A stretch of 64,000 bases of DNA from Loripinus fragilis (taxonomy: Eukaryota; Mollusca; Bivalvia; Lucinida; Lucinidae), in NCBI GenBank assembly GCA_964019695.1, contig OZ026531.1, positions 6,457,701 to 6,521,700 on the forward strand, read 5' to 3'. The notes under the pieces are model-generated. The model ran no database searches. It worked only from the letters and a program-made list of their open reading frames with translations, and was not told the origin of the DNA. The position numbers and the translations under genes are program-made. The first letter of the stretch is position 1. The number at the start of each line of letters is the position of its first letter. Below, piece after piece: positions 22,064 to 36,190 of the stretch.

Positions 22064-22301
22064 ATATACCTATGGCTTAATAAGCCCAAATAGCTCAGGG
22101 GTTAAGTGGTTAAGTTAACCAGACTAATACATTCAGAAGACTAGAATACCCTGGTGGTACAGGTTCGAACCCTGTGAAGAAGAAAAAAAAAGAAAATATT
22201 TTTTTTTAGATTTTTTTAAATTCATTGCATTGGTTTCATTTTCTCTTTTTGTTGTATTTGTACTTAACATCACTATCAACACTTTTAAGCCATATACCAT
22301 T
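22064..22301 (+). mobile_element. TE-like insert, unit 6, right flank mutated
   Basis: Core 22074-22291 intact; the right flanking copy reads ATATACCATT instead of ATATACCTAT. Confidence 0.58.
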
Positions 22302-22566
22302 TGTCAATCATCATACAAACAACGTTCTTGGGCGGATTATTTTGAAATGGTTTAGCAGACCTTAGTGCATGCATACTATCACATTCATATTTTTGTGTAC
22401 AAGACTTAATGACACTGATGCGACTACACAGATGCACATTCTAATCAAGACCTTCACTGTTTGTCTTTGTGATAAATACAACTTCCCATGAGCTGCTTCG
22501 TTTGTTTTCTTTTTATATGCATATTATGTCAACTTGCTACGAAGCACATTCAGAATTGAGACAAAA

Positions 22567-23482
22567 GCCTTTACTGCTCTCGCACATGCACGAAATGGGC
22601 GTACATATGGCATATTTTTTCAGTCAATGCTCAGACGAGACTTATTATGCATGCAGTCTTGCCAGAGCCTTCATTGCTCTCACACATACACAAAATGGGT
22701 GTGTTTATGGCATATTTTATCAGTCAGTGTTCAAACAAGCCTTAGCATGCGTGCAGTCTCACCAGAGCCTTCACTGCTCTCGCACATGCGCAAAATGGGC
22801 TTACATACCGCATATTCTTTCAGTCAATGCTCAGACGAGCCTTATTGTGTGTGTAGTCTTCCTGCTCTCGCACATGCACGAAATGGGCGTACATATGACA
22901 TATTTTCAGTCAATGCTCAGACGAGACTTAGTATGCATGCAGTCTTACCAGAGCATTCACTGCTCTCGCACATACACAAAATGGGTGTGTTTGTGGCATA
23001 TTTTATTAGTCAATGTTCAAACAAGCCTTAGCATGCGTGAAGTCCCACCAGAGCCTTCACTGCTCTCGCACATGCGCAAAATGGACTTACATACCGCATA
23101 TTCTTTCAGTCAATGCTCAGACGAGCCTTATTGTGTGTGTAGTCTTCCTGCTCTCGCACATGCACGAAATGGGCGTACATATGGCATATTTTTTCAGTCA
23201 ATGCTCAGACGAGACTTAGTATGCATGCAGTCTTACCAGAGCATTCACTGCTCTCGCACATACACAAAATGGGTGTGTTTGTGGCATATTTTATTAGTCA
23301 ATGTTCAAACAAGCCTTAGAATGCGTGTAGTCTCACCAGAGCCTTCACTGCTCTCGCACATGCGCAAAATGGGCTTACATACGGCATATTCTTTCAGTCA
23401 ATGCTCAGACGAGCCTTATTATGTGTGCAGTCTTGCTAGAGCCTTCACTGCTCTCGCACATGCACAAAATGGACGTACATAT
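22567..23482 (+). repeat. Subrepeat array A, unit 6
   Basis: A to T at 22645 in the first monomer joins two frames into a 369-codon ORF that begins outside the array at 22469. Confidence 0.92.
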
Positions 23483-24547
23483 ACTGAAACAAAAAAGTTA
23501 CGTCCGCTTGACGTTTATGTCTGCCAGTGCCAAATGTATGAACGCATTTCATTTAAATTTTCACATTACCAACTGTGATTATTTAGAAACGTTTTCACCT
23601 AAGAGAAATTTATTTGGTAATCAGTAGAGCCGCTGACAAAGCAGCGAACACGAGTACCCTTAAAATCAAAAGTCACAACATCAATAGCTTGTGTGTCCAT
23701 CATAATCCCGAATTTTACGTACATTTAAACATCACTGAGCAAGCTCTATAGTAAGATGTTATGCTTGCTAGCTGTATGCATTGCTTTTTCGACCACAGCC
23801 ATTAATCTGTAACATACTCTGACGTCACAAAACATTGATCACGAGCGTGCGTGAAAACACTCAGAAAATTCATTTTTGGCCAAACATTTTGATAATCAAC
23901 AGAATCGGACAAATTTGATTTTTTTTCGTCATCACAAGCATTTCAACATTAATGAAGACCAATCAGCACCAAAACAATTGATAATGGAAATTTTTGGATG
24001 ATTTTGGAGTAAGGGGTAGGGTATAAAACACAGATTTAGTAACCTTTTGATGCATGACTTCAGCCATAGTTTTAGTTGTTCTCTTTTGTGTAATTGTTGT
24101 CATAAACAAACACAACACGTTAAAACAAAAACGGTCTCAATATAATGTTAGGTTAAGGAGCTTTGGAAGATCTTAAATTGTTATTTGTTTAATTCAAAGG
24201 GAGGTAATTTCAGTTAATTTTGTAAATTAAAGGTTTTGAACTGCAATTTCGCTCGTTCAATAAGCAGATTTGGGATTTTTTAGATGTGTTTTCATCGTCG
24301 AACGATCCTGACTGCCATTTAACGTAAAATGTGTCACGTTTTGATGAATAACTTCCTGATGATAATGGAAAAAGCTGTGTGCATATTAGGTTCAATAACC
24401 CTTCAAGATAAGAAGATAAATGAAATAATTACCATTTTTTGTGTGTCCGACGTTTGATAAACATTTTGGTTTTATTTTTGTTGTGAACATCTTAACTAGA
24501 TCGAAAGATTCAGTACCATGAAAAACGGACGTTTCTTTTTTGTTTGA

Positions 24548-24938
24548 GTATATGTCATATTTTTCAGTCAATGCTCAGACGAGACTTAGTATGCATGCAG
24601 TCTTGCCAGAGCATTCACTGCTCTCGCACATGCACAAAATGGGTGTGTTCATGGCATCTTTTATCAGTCAATGCTCAAACAAGCCTTAGCATGCGTGCAG
24701 TCTCGCCAGAGCCTTCACTGCTCTCGCACATGCACAAAATGGGCGTACATTTGGTATATCCTAGCATTCAATGCTCAGACGCGCATGAGCATGTGTGCAG
24801 TCTCGCTAGAGCCTTCACTGCTCTCACACACGCATGCACAAAATGGGCGTACATAGGGCATATTCTTTCAGTCAATGCTCAGACGCGCCTGAGCATGCGC
24901 ACAGTCTCGTCAGAGCCTTTGCGGCTCGCACATTGACA
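24548..24938 (+). repeat. Subrepeat array B, unit 6
   Basis: Private CAATGCTCAAAC (others CAATACTCAAAC) and CAATGCTCAGACGCGCC (others CAATGCCCAG); both restore the commoner monomer form, suggesting local conversion. Confidence 0.9.
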
Positions 24939-26324
24939 CATTTGAATGTAGACAAAGAATCAGGTCAAAGTCTGTGCATGTTTACAAATCGAATTTCTAC
25001 ATATACAATAAGTACCAAAATGCTGTGCGATTGCTCAAATATAATACATGTTTAATGGTATGTTGTCGCCTGAACCGATAGTTTCGTATTTTATTTCTTC
25101 TTGTAGAAACAGCTGTCACTCTACAGGTCATTTGGGTCCAAATTTGTTCATATGTCTAACTTTTAGTGTCCAAATATTGCATTTTTGACCCATTTACAAG
25201 GATAACCTAAAAATCGTCCACTCCCAAATTCGAACCTGTGCAGCCAAATGCATTATTAACTATGTGTAACATGCTGAGCCAGCGCATGAGATTGTGATAA
25301 TTTTACTGCAGTTTTGAGCAATGAAAGGCTCAATCTAGTCTGTGCATCTATTCAGACTCACTTGAGTCTTCATGGGCGTAGAGGAAGGCTTACGTCAAAA
25401 ATCATGGCCTCTGTCTACACTAGGTAGCTGTACACGCATATTTATGGAAAAGCTTAACGCACATGTGATATGTATACAAATCTCATGTGCTTGCTGAAAT
25501 AGTGTATTAAGGTGTACGTCTAATACGTTGTTTGGATAGTGATTGATCTTCTCACGAATATGGGTTAAAACCCAAGGTGTACACATCACTCATTAGGTGA
25601 GTGGGCACTTTGTCCAAGTCATTAGATTGCATGCAACATTAACATTATGGCATTATTTTACCATTGGGCTCAGAATAGAAAGTCATTTTGTCTTTTTTGT
25701 GCGCATAATTAGCAGATATACAATCAATAAAAAGTTTAACCCTCATTGTGCTTACCTAATACATAACCATAGAATCATTTTCTGCATTTCATTAACCTAA
25801 AACCCTATCCCATCTCTCGTGTATTATTAAAAAAGGTCCAGCTGGCAAGAGACCCCTTGAAAAATTGACATCCAGCAGGCCAGGGTAACCTCGAAAAAAA
25901 ACAAAGGAAATCAGAACAAACAAAAAACTTTGAAAAAGGGAAAATAAAAAAGGGGCCTTTCCTTACGAATCCTCCCTCGGAGAAATTCGTTTGATGACAA
26001 GACCTTGCATCAGGTCTCATCATGTAACCGTCCAAAAGAGTTTTGGACAGGCTAGGTAAACACATTAATTTAAGAAGTTGCGTTTCACTAAAGTTAAATG
26101 CATAGAAATTATTAGCTTATTTTGGTAAAAAAATATGCTGTTTTAAATAAATCAGTACTTGGCTTAAATTTTGATGTGCTCTTACATAGAAAAATATGAC
26201 CAAGTGCATTTATTTAAAATCATGTTTCATTAGACAGGTTTCTTTGCTTTTGAGTTGAGTTTGAAAATCACACATGAGTAATGCCCCTTAACACTTTAAC
26301 ACAGGGTTCCTATTTATATGAATT

Positions 26325-26562
26325 ATATACCTATGGCTTAATAAGCCCAAATAGCTCAGGGGTTAAGTGGTTAAGTTAACCAGACTAATACATTCAGAAG
26401 ACTAGAATACCCTGGTGGTACAGGTTCGAACCCTGTGAAGAAGAAAAAAAAAGAAAATATTTTTTTTTAGATTTTTTTAAATTCATTGCATTGGTTTCAT
26501 TTTCTCTTTTTGTTGTATTTGTACTTAACATCACTATCAACACTTTTAAGCCATATACCTAT
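26325..26562 (+). mobile_element. TE-like insert, unit 7
   Basis: Core 26335-26552, intact. Confidence 0.6.
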
Positions 26563-26827
26563 TGTCAATCATCATACAAACAACGTTCTTGGGCGGATTA
26601 TTTTGAAATGGTTTAGCAGACCTTAGTGCATGCATACTATCACATTCATATTTTTGTGTACAAGACTTAATGACACTGATGCGACTACACAGATGCACAT
26701 TCTAATCAAGACCTTCACTGTTTGTCTTTGTGATAAATACAACTTCCCATGAGCTGCTTCGTTTGTTTTCTTTTTATATGCATATTATGTCAACTTGCTA
26801 CGAAGCACATTCAGAATTGAGACAAAA

Positions 26828-27729
26828 GCCTTTACTGCTCTCGCACATGCACGAAATGGGCGTACATATGGCATATTTTTTCAGTCAATGCTCAGACGAG
26901 ACTTAATATGCATGCAGTCTTGCCAGAGCCTTCATTGCTCTCACACATACACAAAATGGGTGTGTTTATGGCATATTTTATCAGTCAGTGTTCAAACAAG
27001 CCTTAGCATGCGTGCAGTCTCACCAGAGCCTTCACTGCTCTCGCACATGCGCAAAATGGGCTTACATACCGCATATTCTTTCAGTCAATGCTCAGACGAG
27101 CCTTATTGTGTGTGTAGTCTTCCTGCTCTCGCACATGCACGAAATGGGCGTACATATGACATATTTTCAGTCAATGCTCAGACGAGACTTAGTATGCATG
27201 CAGTCTTACCAGAGCATTCACTGCTCTCGCACATACACAAAATGGGTGTGTTTGTGGCATATTTTATTAGTCAATGTTCAAACAAGCCTTAGCATGCGTG
27301 AAGTCCCACCAGAGCCTTCACTGCACTCGCACATGCGCAAAATGGACTTACATACCGCATATTCTTTCAGTCAATGCTCAGACGAGCCTTATTGTGTGTG
27401 TAGTCTTCCTGCGAAATGGGCGTACATATGGCATATTTTTTCAGTCAATGCTCAGACGAGACTTAGTATGCATGCAGTCTTACCAGAGCATTCACTGCTC
27501 TCGCACATACACAAAATGGGTGTGTTTGTGGCATATTTTATTAGTCAATGTTCAAACAAGCCTTAGAATGCGTGTAGTCTCACCAGAGCCTTCACTGCTC
27601 TCGCACATGCGCAAAATGGGCTTACATACGGCATATTCTTTCAGTCAATGCTCAGACGAGCCTTATTATGTGTGCAGTCTTGCTAGAGCCTTCACTGCTC
27701 TCGCACATGCACAAAATGGACGTACATAT
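26828..27729 (+). repeat. Subrepeat array A, unit 7, 14-bp deletion
   Basis: TCTCGCACATGCAC is lost at the c/a monomer junction (about 27412), changing the reading frame after it. Confidence 0.92.
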
Positions 27730-28795
27730 ACTGAAACAAAAAAGTTACGTCCGCTTGACGTTTATGTCTGCCAGTGCCAAATGTATGAACGCATTTCATT
27801 TAAATTTTCACATTACCAACTGTGATTATTTAGAAACGTTTTCACCTAAGAGAAATTTATTTGGTAATCAGTAGAGCCGCTGACAAAGCAGCGAACACGA
27901 GTACCCTTAAAATCAAAAGTCACAACATCAATAGCTTGTGTGTCCATCATAATCCCGAATTTTACGCACATTTAAACATCACTGAGCAAGCTCTATAGTA
28001 AGATGTTATGCTTGCTAGCTGTATGCATTGCTTTTTCGACCACAGCCATTAATCTGTAACATACTCTGACGTCACAAAACATTGATCACGAGCGTGCGTG
28101 AAAACACTCAGAAAATTCATTTTTGGCCAAACATTTTGATAATCAACAGAATCGGACAAATTTGATTTTTTTTCGTCATCACAAGCATTTCAACATTAAT
28201 GAAGACCAATCAGCACCAAAACAATTGATAATGGAAATTTTCGGATGATTTTGGAGTAAGGGGTAGGGTATAAAACACAGATTTAGTAACCTTTTGATGC
28301 ATGACTTCAGCCATAGTTTTAGTTGTTCTCTTTTGTGTAATTGTTGTCATAAACAAACACAACACGTTAAAACAAAAACGGTCTCAATATAATGTTAGGT
28401 TAAGGAGCTTTGGAAGATCTTAAATTGTTATTTGTTTAAATCAAAGGGAGGTAATTTCAGTTAATTTCGTAAATTAAAGGTTTTGAACTGCAATTTCGCT
28501 CGTTCAATAAGCAGATTTGGGATTTTTTAGATGTGTTTTCATCGTCGAACGATCCTGACTGCCATTTAACGTAAAATGTGTCACGTTTTGATGAATAACT
28601 TCCTGATGATAATGGAAAAAGCTGTGTGCATATTAGGTTCAATAACCCTTCAAGATAAGAAGATAAAATGAAATAATTACCATTTTTTGTGTGTCCGACG
28701 TTTGATAAACATTTTGGTTTTATTTTTGTTGTGAACATCTTAACTAGATCGAAAGATTCAGTACCATGAAAAACGGACGTTTCTTTTTTGTTTGA

Positions 28796-29186
28796 GTATA
28801 TGTCATATTTTTCAGTCAATGCTCAGACGAGACTTAGTATGCATGCAGTCTTGCCAGAGCATTCACTGCTCTCGCACATGCACAAAATGGGTGTGTTCAT
28901 GGCATCTTTTATCAGTCAATACTCAAACAAGCCTTAGCATGCGTGCAGTCTCGCCAGAGCCTTCACTGCTCTCGCACATGCACAAAATGGGAGTACATTT
29001 GGTATATCCTAGCATTCAATGCTCAGACGCGCATGAGCATGTGTGCAGTCTCGCTAGAGCCTTCACTGCTCTCACACACGCATGCACAAAATGGGCGTAC
29101 ATAGGGCATATTCTTTCAGTCAATGCCCAGACGCGCCTGAGCATGCGCACAGTCTCGTCAGAGCCTTTGCGGCTCGCACATTGACA
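28796..29186 (+). repeat. Subrepeat array B, unit 7
   Basis: Private GGGAGTACATTTGG near 28989. Confidence 0.9.
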
Positions 29187-30573
29187 CATTTGAATGTAGA
29201 CAAAGAATCAGGTCAAAGTCTGTGCATGTTTACAAATCGAATTTCTACATATACAATAAGTACCAAAATGCTGTGCGATGGCTCAAATATAATACATGTT
29301 TAATGGTATGTTGTCGTCTGAACCGATAGTTTCGTATTTTATTTCTTCTTGTAGAAACAGCTGTCACTCTACAGGTCATTTGGGTCCAAATTTGTTCATA
29401 TGTCTAACTTTTAGTGGCCAAATATTGCATTTTTGACCCATTTACAAGGATAACCTAAAAATCGTCCACTCCCAAATTCGAACCTGTGCAGCCAAATGCA
29501 TTATTAACTATGTGTAACATGCTGAGCCAGCGCATGAGATTGTGATAATTTTACTGCAGTTTTGAGCAATGAAAGGCTCAATCTAGTCTGTGCATCTATT
29601 CAGACTCACTTGAGTCTTCATGGGCGTAGAGGAAGGCTTACGTCAAAAATCATGGCCTCTGTCTACACTAGGTAGCTGTACACGCATATTTATGGAAAAG
29701 CTTAACGCACATGTGATATGTATACAAATCTCATGTGCTTGCTGAAATAGTGTATTAAGGTGTACGTCTAATACGTTGTTTGGATAGTGATTGATCTTCT
29801 CACGAATATGGGTTAAAACCCAAGGTGTACACATCACTCATTAGGTGAGTGGGCACTTTGTCCAAGTCATTAGATTGCATGCAACATTAACATTATGGCA
29901 TTATTTTACCATTGGGCTCAGAATAGAAAGTCATTTTGTCTTTTTTGTGCGCATAATTAGCAGATATACAATCAATAAAAAGTTTAACCCTCATTGTGCT
30001 TACCTAATACATAACCATAGAATCATTTTCTGCATTTCATTAACCTAAAACCCTATCCCATCTCTCGTGTATTATTAAAAAAGGTCCAGCTGGCAAGAGA
30101 CCCCTTGAAAAATTGACATCCAGCAGGCCAGGGTAACCTCGAAAAAAAAACAAAGGAAATCAGAACAAACAAAAAACTTTGAAAAAGGGAAAATAAAAAA
30201 GGGGCCTTTCCTTACGAATCCTCCCTCGGAGAAATTCGTTTGATGACAAGACCTTGCATCAGGTCTCGTCATGTAACCGTCCAAAAGAGTTTTGGACAGG
30301 CTAGGTAAACACATTAATTTAAGAAGTTGCGTTTCACTAAAGTTAAATGCATAGAAATTATTAGCTTATTTTGGTAAAAAAATATGCTGTTTTAAATAAA
30401 TCAGTACTTGGCTTAAATTTTGATGTGCTCTTACATAGAAAAATATGACCAAGTGCATTTATTTAAAATCATGTTTCATTAGACAGGTTTCTTTGCTTTT
30501 GAGTTGAGTTTGAAAATCACACATGAGTAATGCCCCTTAACACTTTAACACAGGGTTCCTATTTATATGAATT

Positions 30574-30746
30574 ATATACCTATGGCTTAATAAGCCTGGT
30601 GGTACAGGTTCGAACCCTGTGAAGAAGAAAAAAAAAGAAAATATTTTTTTTTAGATTTTTTTAAATTCATTGCATTGGTTTCATTTTCTCTTTTTGTTGT
30701 ATTTGTACTTAACATCACTATCAACACTTTTAAGCCATATACCTAT
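30574..30746 (+). mobile_element. TE-like insert, unit 8, deleted for the A box
   Basis: Core 30584-30736 is 153 bp. Both termini and both flanks remain, but 65 bp from the A box to just before the B-box arm are gone, so the Pol III promoter is broken. Confidence 0.65.
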
Positions 30747-31011
30747 TGTCAATCATCATACAAACAACGTTCTTGGGCGGATTATTTTGAAATGGTTTAG
30801 CAGACCTTAGTGCATGCATACTATCACATTCATATTTTTGTGTACAAGACTTAATGACACTGATGCGACTACACAGATGCACATTCTAATCAAGACCTTC
30901 ACTGTTTGTCTTTGTGATAAATACAACTTCCCATGAGCTGCTTCGTTTGTTTTCTTTTTATATGCATATTATGTCAACTTGCTACGAAGCACATTCAGAA
31001 TTGAGACAAAA

Positions 31012-31927
31012 GCCTTTACTGCTCTCGCACATGCACGAAATGGGCGTACATATGGCATATTTTTTCAGTCAATGCTCAGACGAGACTTAATATGCATGCA
31101 GTCTTGCCAGAGCCTTCATTGCTCTCACACATACACAAAATGGGTGTGTTTATGGCATATTTTATCAGTCAGTGTTCAAACAAGCCTTAGCATGCGTGCA
31201 GTCTCACCAGAGCCTTCACTGCTCTCGCACATGCGCAAAATGGGCTTACATACCGCATATTCTTTCAGTCAATGCTCAGACGAGCCTTATTGTGTGTGTA
31301 GTCTTCCTGCTCTCGCACATGCACGAAATGGGCGTACATATGACATATTTTCAGTCAATGCTCAGACGAGACTTAGTATGCATGCAGTCTTACCAGAGCA
31401 TTCACTGCTCTCGCACATACACAAAATGGGTGTGTTTGTGGCATATTTTATTAGTCAATGTTCAAACAAGCCTTAGCATGCGTGAAGTCCCACCAGAGCC
31501 TTCACTGCTCTCGCACATGCGCAAAATGGACTTACATACCGCATATTCTTTCAGTCAATGCTCAGACGAGCCTTATTGTGTGTGTAGTCTTGCTGCTCTC
31601 GCACATGCACGAAATGGGCGTACATATGGCATATTTTTTCAGTCAATGCTCAGACGAGACTTAGTATGCATGCAGTCTTACCAGAGCATTCACTGCTCTC
31701 GCACATACACAAAATGGGTGTGTTTGTGGCATATTTTATTAGTCAATGTTCAAACAAGCCTTAGAATGCGTGTAGTCTCACCAGAGCCTTCACTGCTCTC
31801 GCACATGCGCAAAATGGGCTTACATACGGCATATTCTTTCAGTCAATGCTCAGACGAGCCTTATTATGTGTGCAGTCTTGCTAGAGCCTTCACTGCTCTC
31901 GCACATGCACAAAATGGACGTACATAT
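31012..31927 (+). repeat. Subrepeat array A, unit 8
   Basis: Second c monomer reads CTTGCTGCTCTC rather than CTTCCTGCTCTC. Confidence 0.92.
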
Positions 31928-32993
31928 ACTGAAACAAAAAAGTTACGTCCGCTTGACGTTTATGTCTGCCAGTGCCAAATGTATGAACGCATTTCATTTA
32001 AATTTTCACATTACCAACTGTGATTATTTAGAAACGTTTTCACCTAAGAGAAATTTATTTGGTAATCAGTAGAGCCGCTGACAAAGCAGCGAACACGAGT
32101 ACCCTTAAAATCAAAAGTCACAACATCAATAGCTTGTGTGTCCATCATAATCCCGAATTTTACGCACATTTAAACATCACTGAGCAAGCTCTATAGTAAG
32201 ATGTTATGCTTGCTAGCTGTATGCATTGCTTTTTCGACCACAGCCATTAATCTGTAACATACTCTGACGTCACAAAACATTGATCACGAGCGTGCGTGAA
32301 AACACTCAGAAAATTCATTTTTGGCCAAACATTTTGATAATCAACAGAATCGGACAAATTTGATTTTTTTTCGTCATCACAAGCATTTCAACATTAATGA
32401 AGACCAATCAGCACCAAAACAATTGATAATGGAAATTTTCGGATGATTTTGGAGTAAGGGGTAGGGTATAAAACACAGATTTAGTAACCTTTTGATGCAT
32501 GACTTCAGCCATAGTTTTAGTTGTTCTCTTTTGTGTAATTGTTGTCATAAACAAACACAACACGTTAAAACAAAAACGGTCTCAATATAATGTTAGGTTA
32601 AGGAGCTTTGGAAGATCTTAAATTGTTATTTGTTTAATTCAAAGGGAGGTAATTTCAGTTAATTTTGTAAATTAAAGGTTTTGAACTGCAATTTCGCTCG
32701 TTCAATAAGCAGATTTGGGATTTTTTAGATGTGTTTTCATCGTCGAACGATCCTGACTGCCATTTAACGTAAAATGTGTCACGTTTTGATGAATAACTTC
32801 CTGATGATAATGGAAAAAGCTGTGTGCATATTAGGTTCAATAACCCTTCAAGATAAGAAGATAAAATGAAATAATTACCATTTTTTGTGTGTCCGACGTT
32901 TGATAAACATTTTGGTTTTATTTTTGTTGTGAACATCTTAACTAGATCGAAAGATTCAGTACCATGAAAAACGGACGTTTCTTTTTTGTTTGA

Positions 32994-33384
32994 GTATATG
33001 TCATATTTTTCAGTCAATGCTCAGACGAGACTTAGTATGCATGCAGTCTTGCCAGAGCATTCACTGCTCTCGCACATGCACAAAATGGGTGTGTTCATGG
33101 CATCTTTTATCAGTCAATACTCAAACAAGCCTTGGCATGCGTGCAGTCTCCCCAGAGCCTTCACTGCTCTCGCACATGCACAAAATGGGCGTACATTTGG
33201 TATATCCTAGCATTCAATGCTCAGACGCGCATGAGCATGTGTGCAGTCTCGCTAGAGCCTTCACTGCTCTCACACACGCATGCACAAAATGGGCGTACAT
33301 AGGGCATATTCTTTCAGTCAATGCCCAGACGCGCCTGAGCATGCGCACAGTCTCGTCAGAGCCTTTGCGGCTCGCACATTGACA
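32994..33384 (+). repeat. Subrepeat array B, unit 8
   Basis: GTCTCCCCAG form; private CCTTGGCATGC near 33132. Confidence 0.9.
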
Positions 33385-34771
33385 CATTTGAATGTAGACA
33401 AAGAATCAGGTCAAAGTATGTGCATGTTTACAAATCGAATTTCTACATATACAATAAGTACCAAAATGCTGTGCGATGGCTCAAATATAATACATGTTTA
33501 ATGGTATGTTGTCGTCTGAACCGATAGTTTCGTATTTTATTTCTTCTTGTAGAAACAGCTGTCACTCTACAGGTCATTTGGGTCCAAATTTGTTCATATG
33601 TCTAACTTTTAGTGGCCAAATATTGCATTTTTGACCCATTTACAAGGATAACCTAAAAATCGTCCACTCCCAAATTCGAACCTGTGCAGCCAAATGCATT
33701 ATTAACTATGTGTAACATGCTGAGCCAGCGCATGAGATTGTGATAATTTTACTGCAGTTTTGAGCAATGAAAGGCTCAATCTAGTCTGTGCATCTATTCA
33801 GACTCACTTGAGTCTTCATGGGCGTAGAGGAAGGCTTACGTCAAAAATCATGGCCTCTGTCTACACTAGGTAGCTGTACACGCATATTTATGGAAAAGCT
33901 TAACGCACATGTGATATGTATACAAATCTCATGTGCTTGCTGAAATAGTGTATTAAGGTGTACGTCTAATACGTTGTTTGGATAGTGATTGATCTTCTCA
34001 CGAATATGGGTTAAAACCCAAGGTGTACACATCACTCATTAGGTGAGTGGGCACTTTGTCCAAGTCATTAGATTGCATGCAACATTAACATTATGGCATT
34101 ATTTTACCATTGGGCTCAGAATAGAAAGTCATTTTGTCTTTTTTGTGCGCATAATTAGCAGATATACAATCAATAAAAAGTTTAACCCTCATTGTGCTTA
34201 CCTAATACATAACCATAGAATCATTTTCTGCATTTCATTAACCTAAAACCCTATCCCATCTCTCGTGTATTATTAAAAAAGGTCCAGCTGGCAAGAGACC
34301 CCTTGAAAAATTGACATCCAGCAGGCCAGGGTAACCTCGAAAAAAAAACAAAGGAAATCAGAACAAACAAAAAACTTTGAAAAAGGGAAAATAAAAAAGG
34401 GGCCTTTCCTTACGAATCCTCCCTCGGAGAAATTCGTTTGATGACAAGACCTTGCATCAGGTCTCGTCATGTAACCGTCCAAAAGAGTTTTGGACAGGCT
34501 AGGTAAACACATTAATTTAAGAAGTTGCGTTTCACTAAAGTTAAATGCATAGAAATTATTAGCTTATTTTGGTAAAAAAATATGCTGTTTTAAATAAATC
34601 AGTACTTGGCTTAAATTTTGATGTGCTCTTACATAGAAAAATATGACCAAGTGCATTTATTTAAAATCATGTTTCATTAGACAGGTTTCTTTGCTTTTGA
34701 GTTGAGTTTGAAAATCACACATGAGTAATGCCCCTTAACACTTTAACACAGGGTTCCTATTTATATGAATT

Positions 34772-35009
34772 ATATACCTATGGCTTAATAAGCCCAAATA
34801 GCTCAGGGGTTAAGTGGTTAAGTTAACCAGACTAATACATTCAGAAGACTAGAATACCCTGGTGGTACAGGTTCGAACCCTGTGAAGAAGAAAAAAAAAG
34901 AAAATATTTTTTTTTAGATTTTTTTAAATTCATTGCATTGGTTTCATTTTCTCTTTTTGTTGTATTTGTACTTAACATCACTATCAACACTTTTAAGCCA
35001 TATACCTAT
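34772..35009 (+). mobile_element. TE-like insert, unit 9
   Basis: Core 34782-34999, intact. Confidence 0.6.
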
Positions 35010-35274
35010 TGTCAATCATCATACAAACAACGTTCTTGGGCGGATTATTTTGAAATGGTTTAGCAGACCTTAGTGCATGCATACTATCACATTCATATTT
35101 TTGTGTACAAGACTTAATGACACTGATGCGACTACACAGATGCACATTCTAATCAAGACCTTCACTGTTTGTCTTTGTGATAAATACAACTTCCCATGAG
35201 CTGCTTCGTTTGTTTTCTTTTTATATGCATATTATGTCAACTTGCTACGAAGCACATTCAGAATTGAGACAAAA

Positions 35275-36190
35275 GCCTTTACTGCTCTCGCACATGCACG
35301 AAATGGGCGTACATATGGCATATTTTTTCAGTCAATGCTCAGACGAGACTTAATATGCATGCAGTCTTGCCAGAGCCTTCATTGCTCTCACACATACACA
35401 AAATGGGTGTGTTTATGGCATATTTTATCAGTCAGTGTTCAAACAAGCCTTAGCATGCGTGCAGTCTCACCAGAGCCTTCACTGCTCTCGCACATGCGCA
35501 AAATGGGCTTACATACCGCATATACTTTCAGTCAATGCTCAGACGAGCCTTATTGTGTGTGTAGTCTTCCTGCTCTCGCACATGCACGAAATGGGCGTAC
35601 ATATGACATATTTTCAGTCAATGCTCAGACGAGACTTAGTATGCATGCAGTCTTACCAGAGCATTCACTGCTCTCGCACATACACAAAATGGGTGTGTTT
35701 GTGGCATATTTTATTAGTCAATGTTCAAACAAGCCTTAGCATGCGTGAAGTCCCACCAGAGCCTTCACTGCACTCGCACATGCGCAAAATGGACTTACAT
35801 ACCGCATATTCTTTCAGTCAATGCTCAGACGAGCCTTATTGTGTGTGTAGTCTTCCTGCTCTCGCACATGCACGAAATGGGCGTACATATGGCATATTTT
35901 TTCAATCAATGCTCAGACGAGACTTAGTATGCATGCAGTCTTACCAGAGCATTCACTGCTCTCGCACATACACAAAATGGGTGTGTTTGTGGCATATTTT
36001 ATTAGTCAATGTTCAAACAAGCCTTAGAATGCGTGTAGTCTCACCAGAGCCTTCACTGCTCTCGCACATGCGCAAAATGGGCTTACATACGGCATATTCT
36101 TTCAGTCAATGCTCAGACGAGCCTTATTATGTGTGCAGTCTTGCTAGAGCCTTCACTGCTCTCGCACATGCACAAAATGGACGTACATAT
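35275..36190 (+). repeat. Subrepeat array A, unit 9
   Basis: Even-type variants present; private CATATACTTTCAG near 35519. Confidence 0.92.

Larger units (their letters stand above)
21325..25586 (+). repeat. Satellite unit 6 (4,262 bp)
   Basis: First unit with the ACAATGGGTTCC form near 22037. A one-base loss in an A-run at about 24418-24420 explains the length and breaks the minus-strand 120-codon ORF. A to T at 22645 removes a stop codon, letting an array A reading frame extend to 369 codons (22469-23578). The right copy of the 10-bp flanking duplication of the TE-like insert is mutated here. Shares TTTACGTAC and TTTTTGGATG with units 10, 13 and 14. Confidence 0.95.
25587..29834 (+). repeat. 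Satellite unit 7 (4,248 bp, two small deletions)
   Basis: Fifteen bp shorter than the 4,263-bp form: one A fewer in the tract near 25895, and a 14-bp deletion with its junction at about 27412 inside array A, between the second trimer's c monomer and the next a monomer. A transition at 26019 falls in a stem of the hairpin block. Confidence 0.95.
29835..34032 (+). repeat. Satellite unit 8 (4,198 bp, 65-bp deletion)
   Basis: The 65-bp deficit is a single deletion inside the TE-like insert, junction at about 30595-30597 with a 2-bp CC microhomology. It removes the A box and keeps the B box. Array B carries GTCTCCCCAG and GTATGTGCATG; the latter is shared only with unit 13. Confidence 0.95.
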
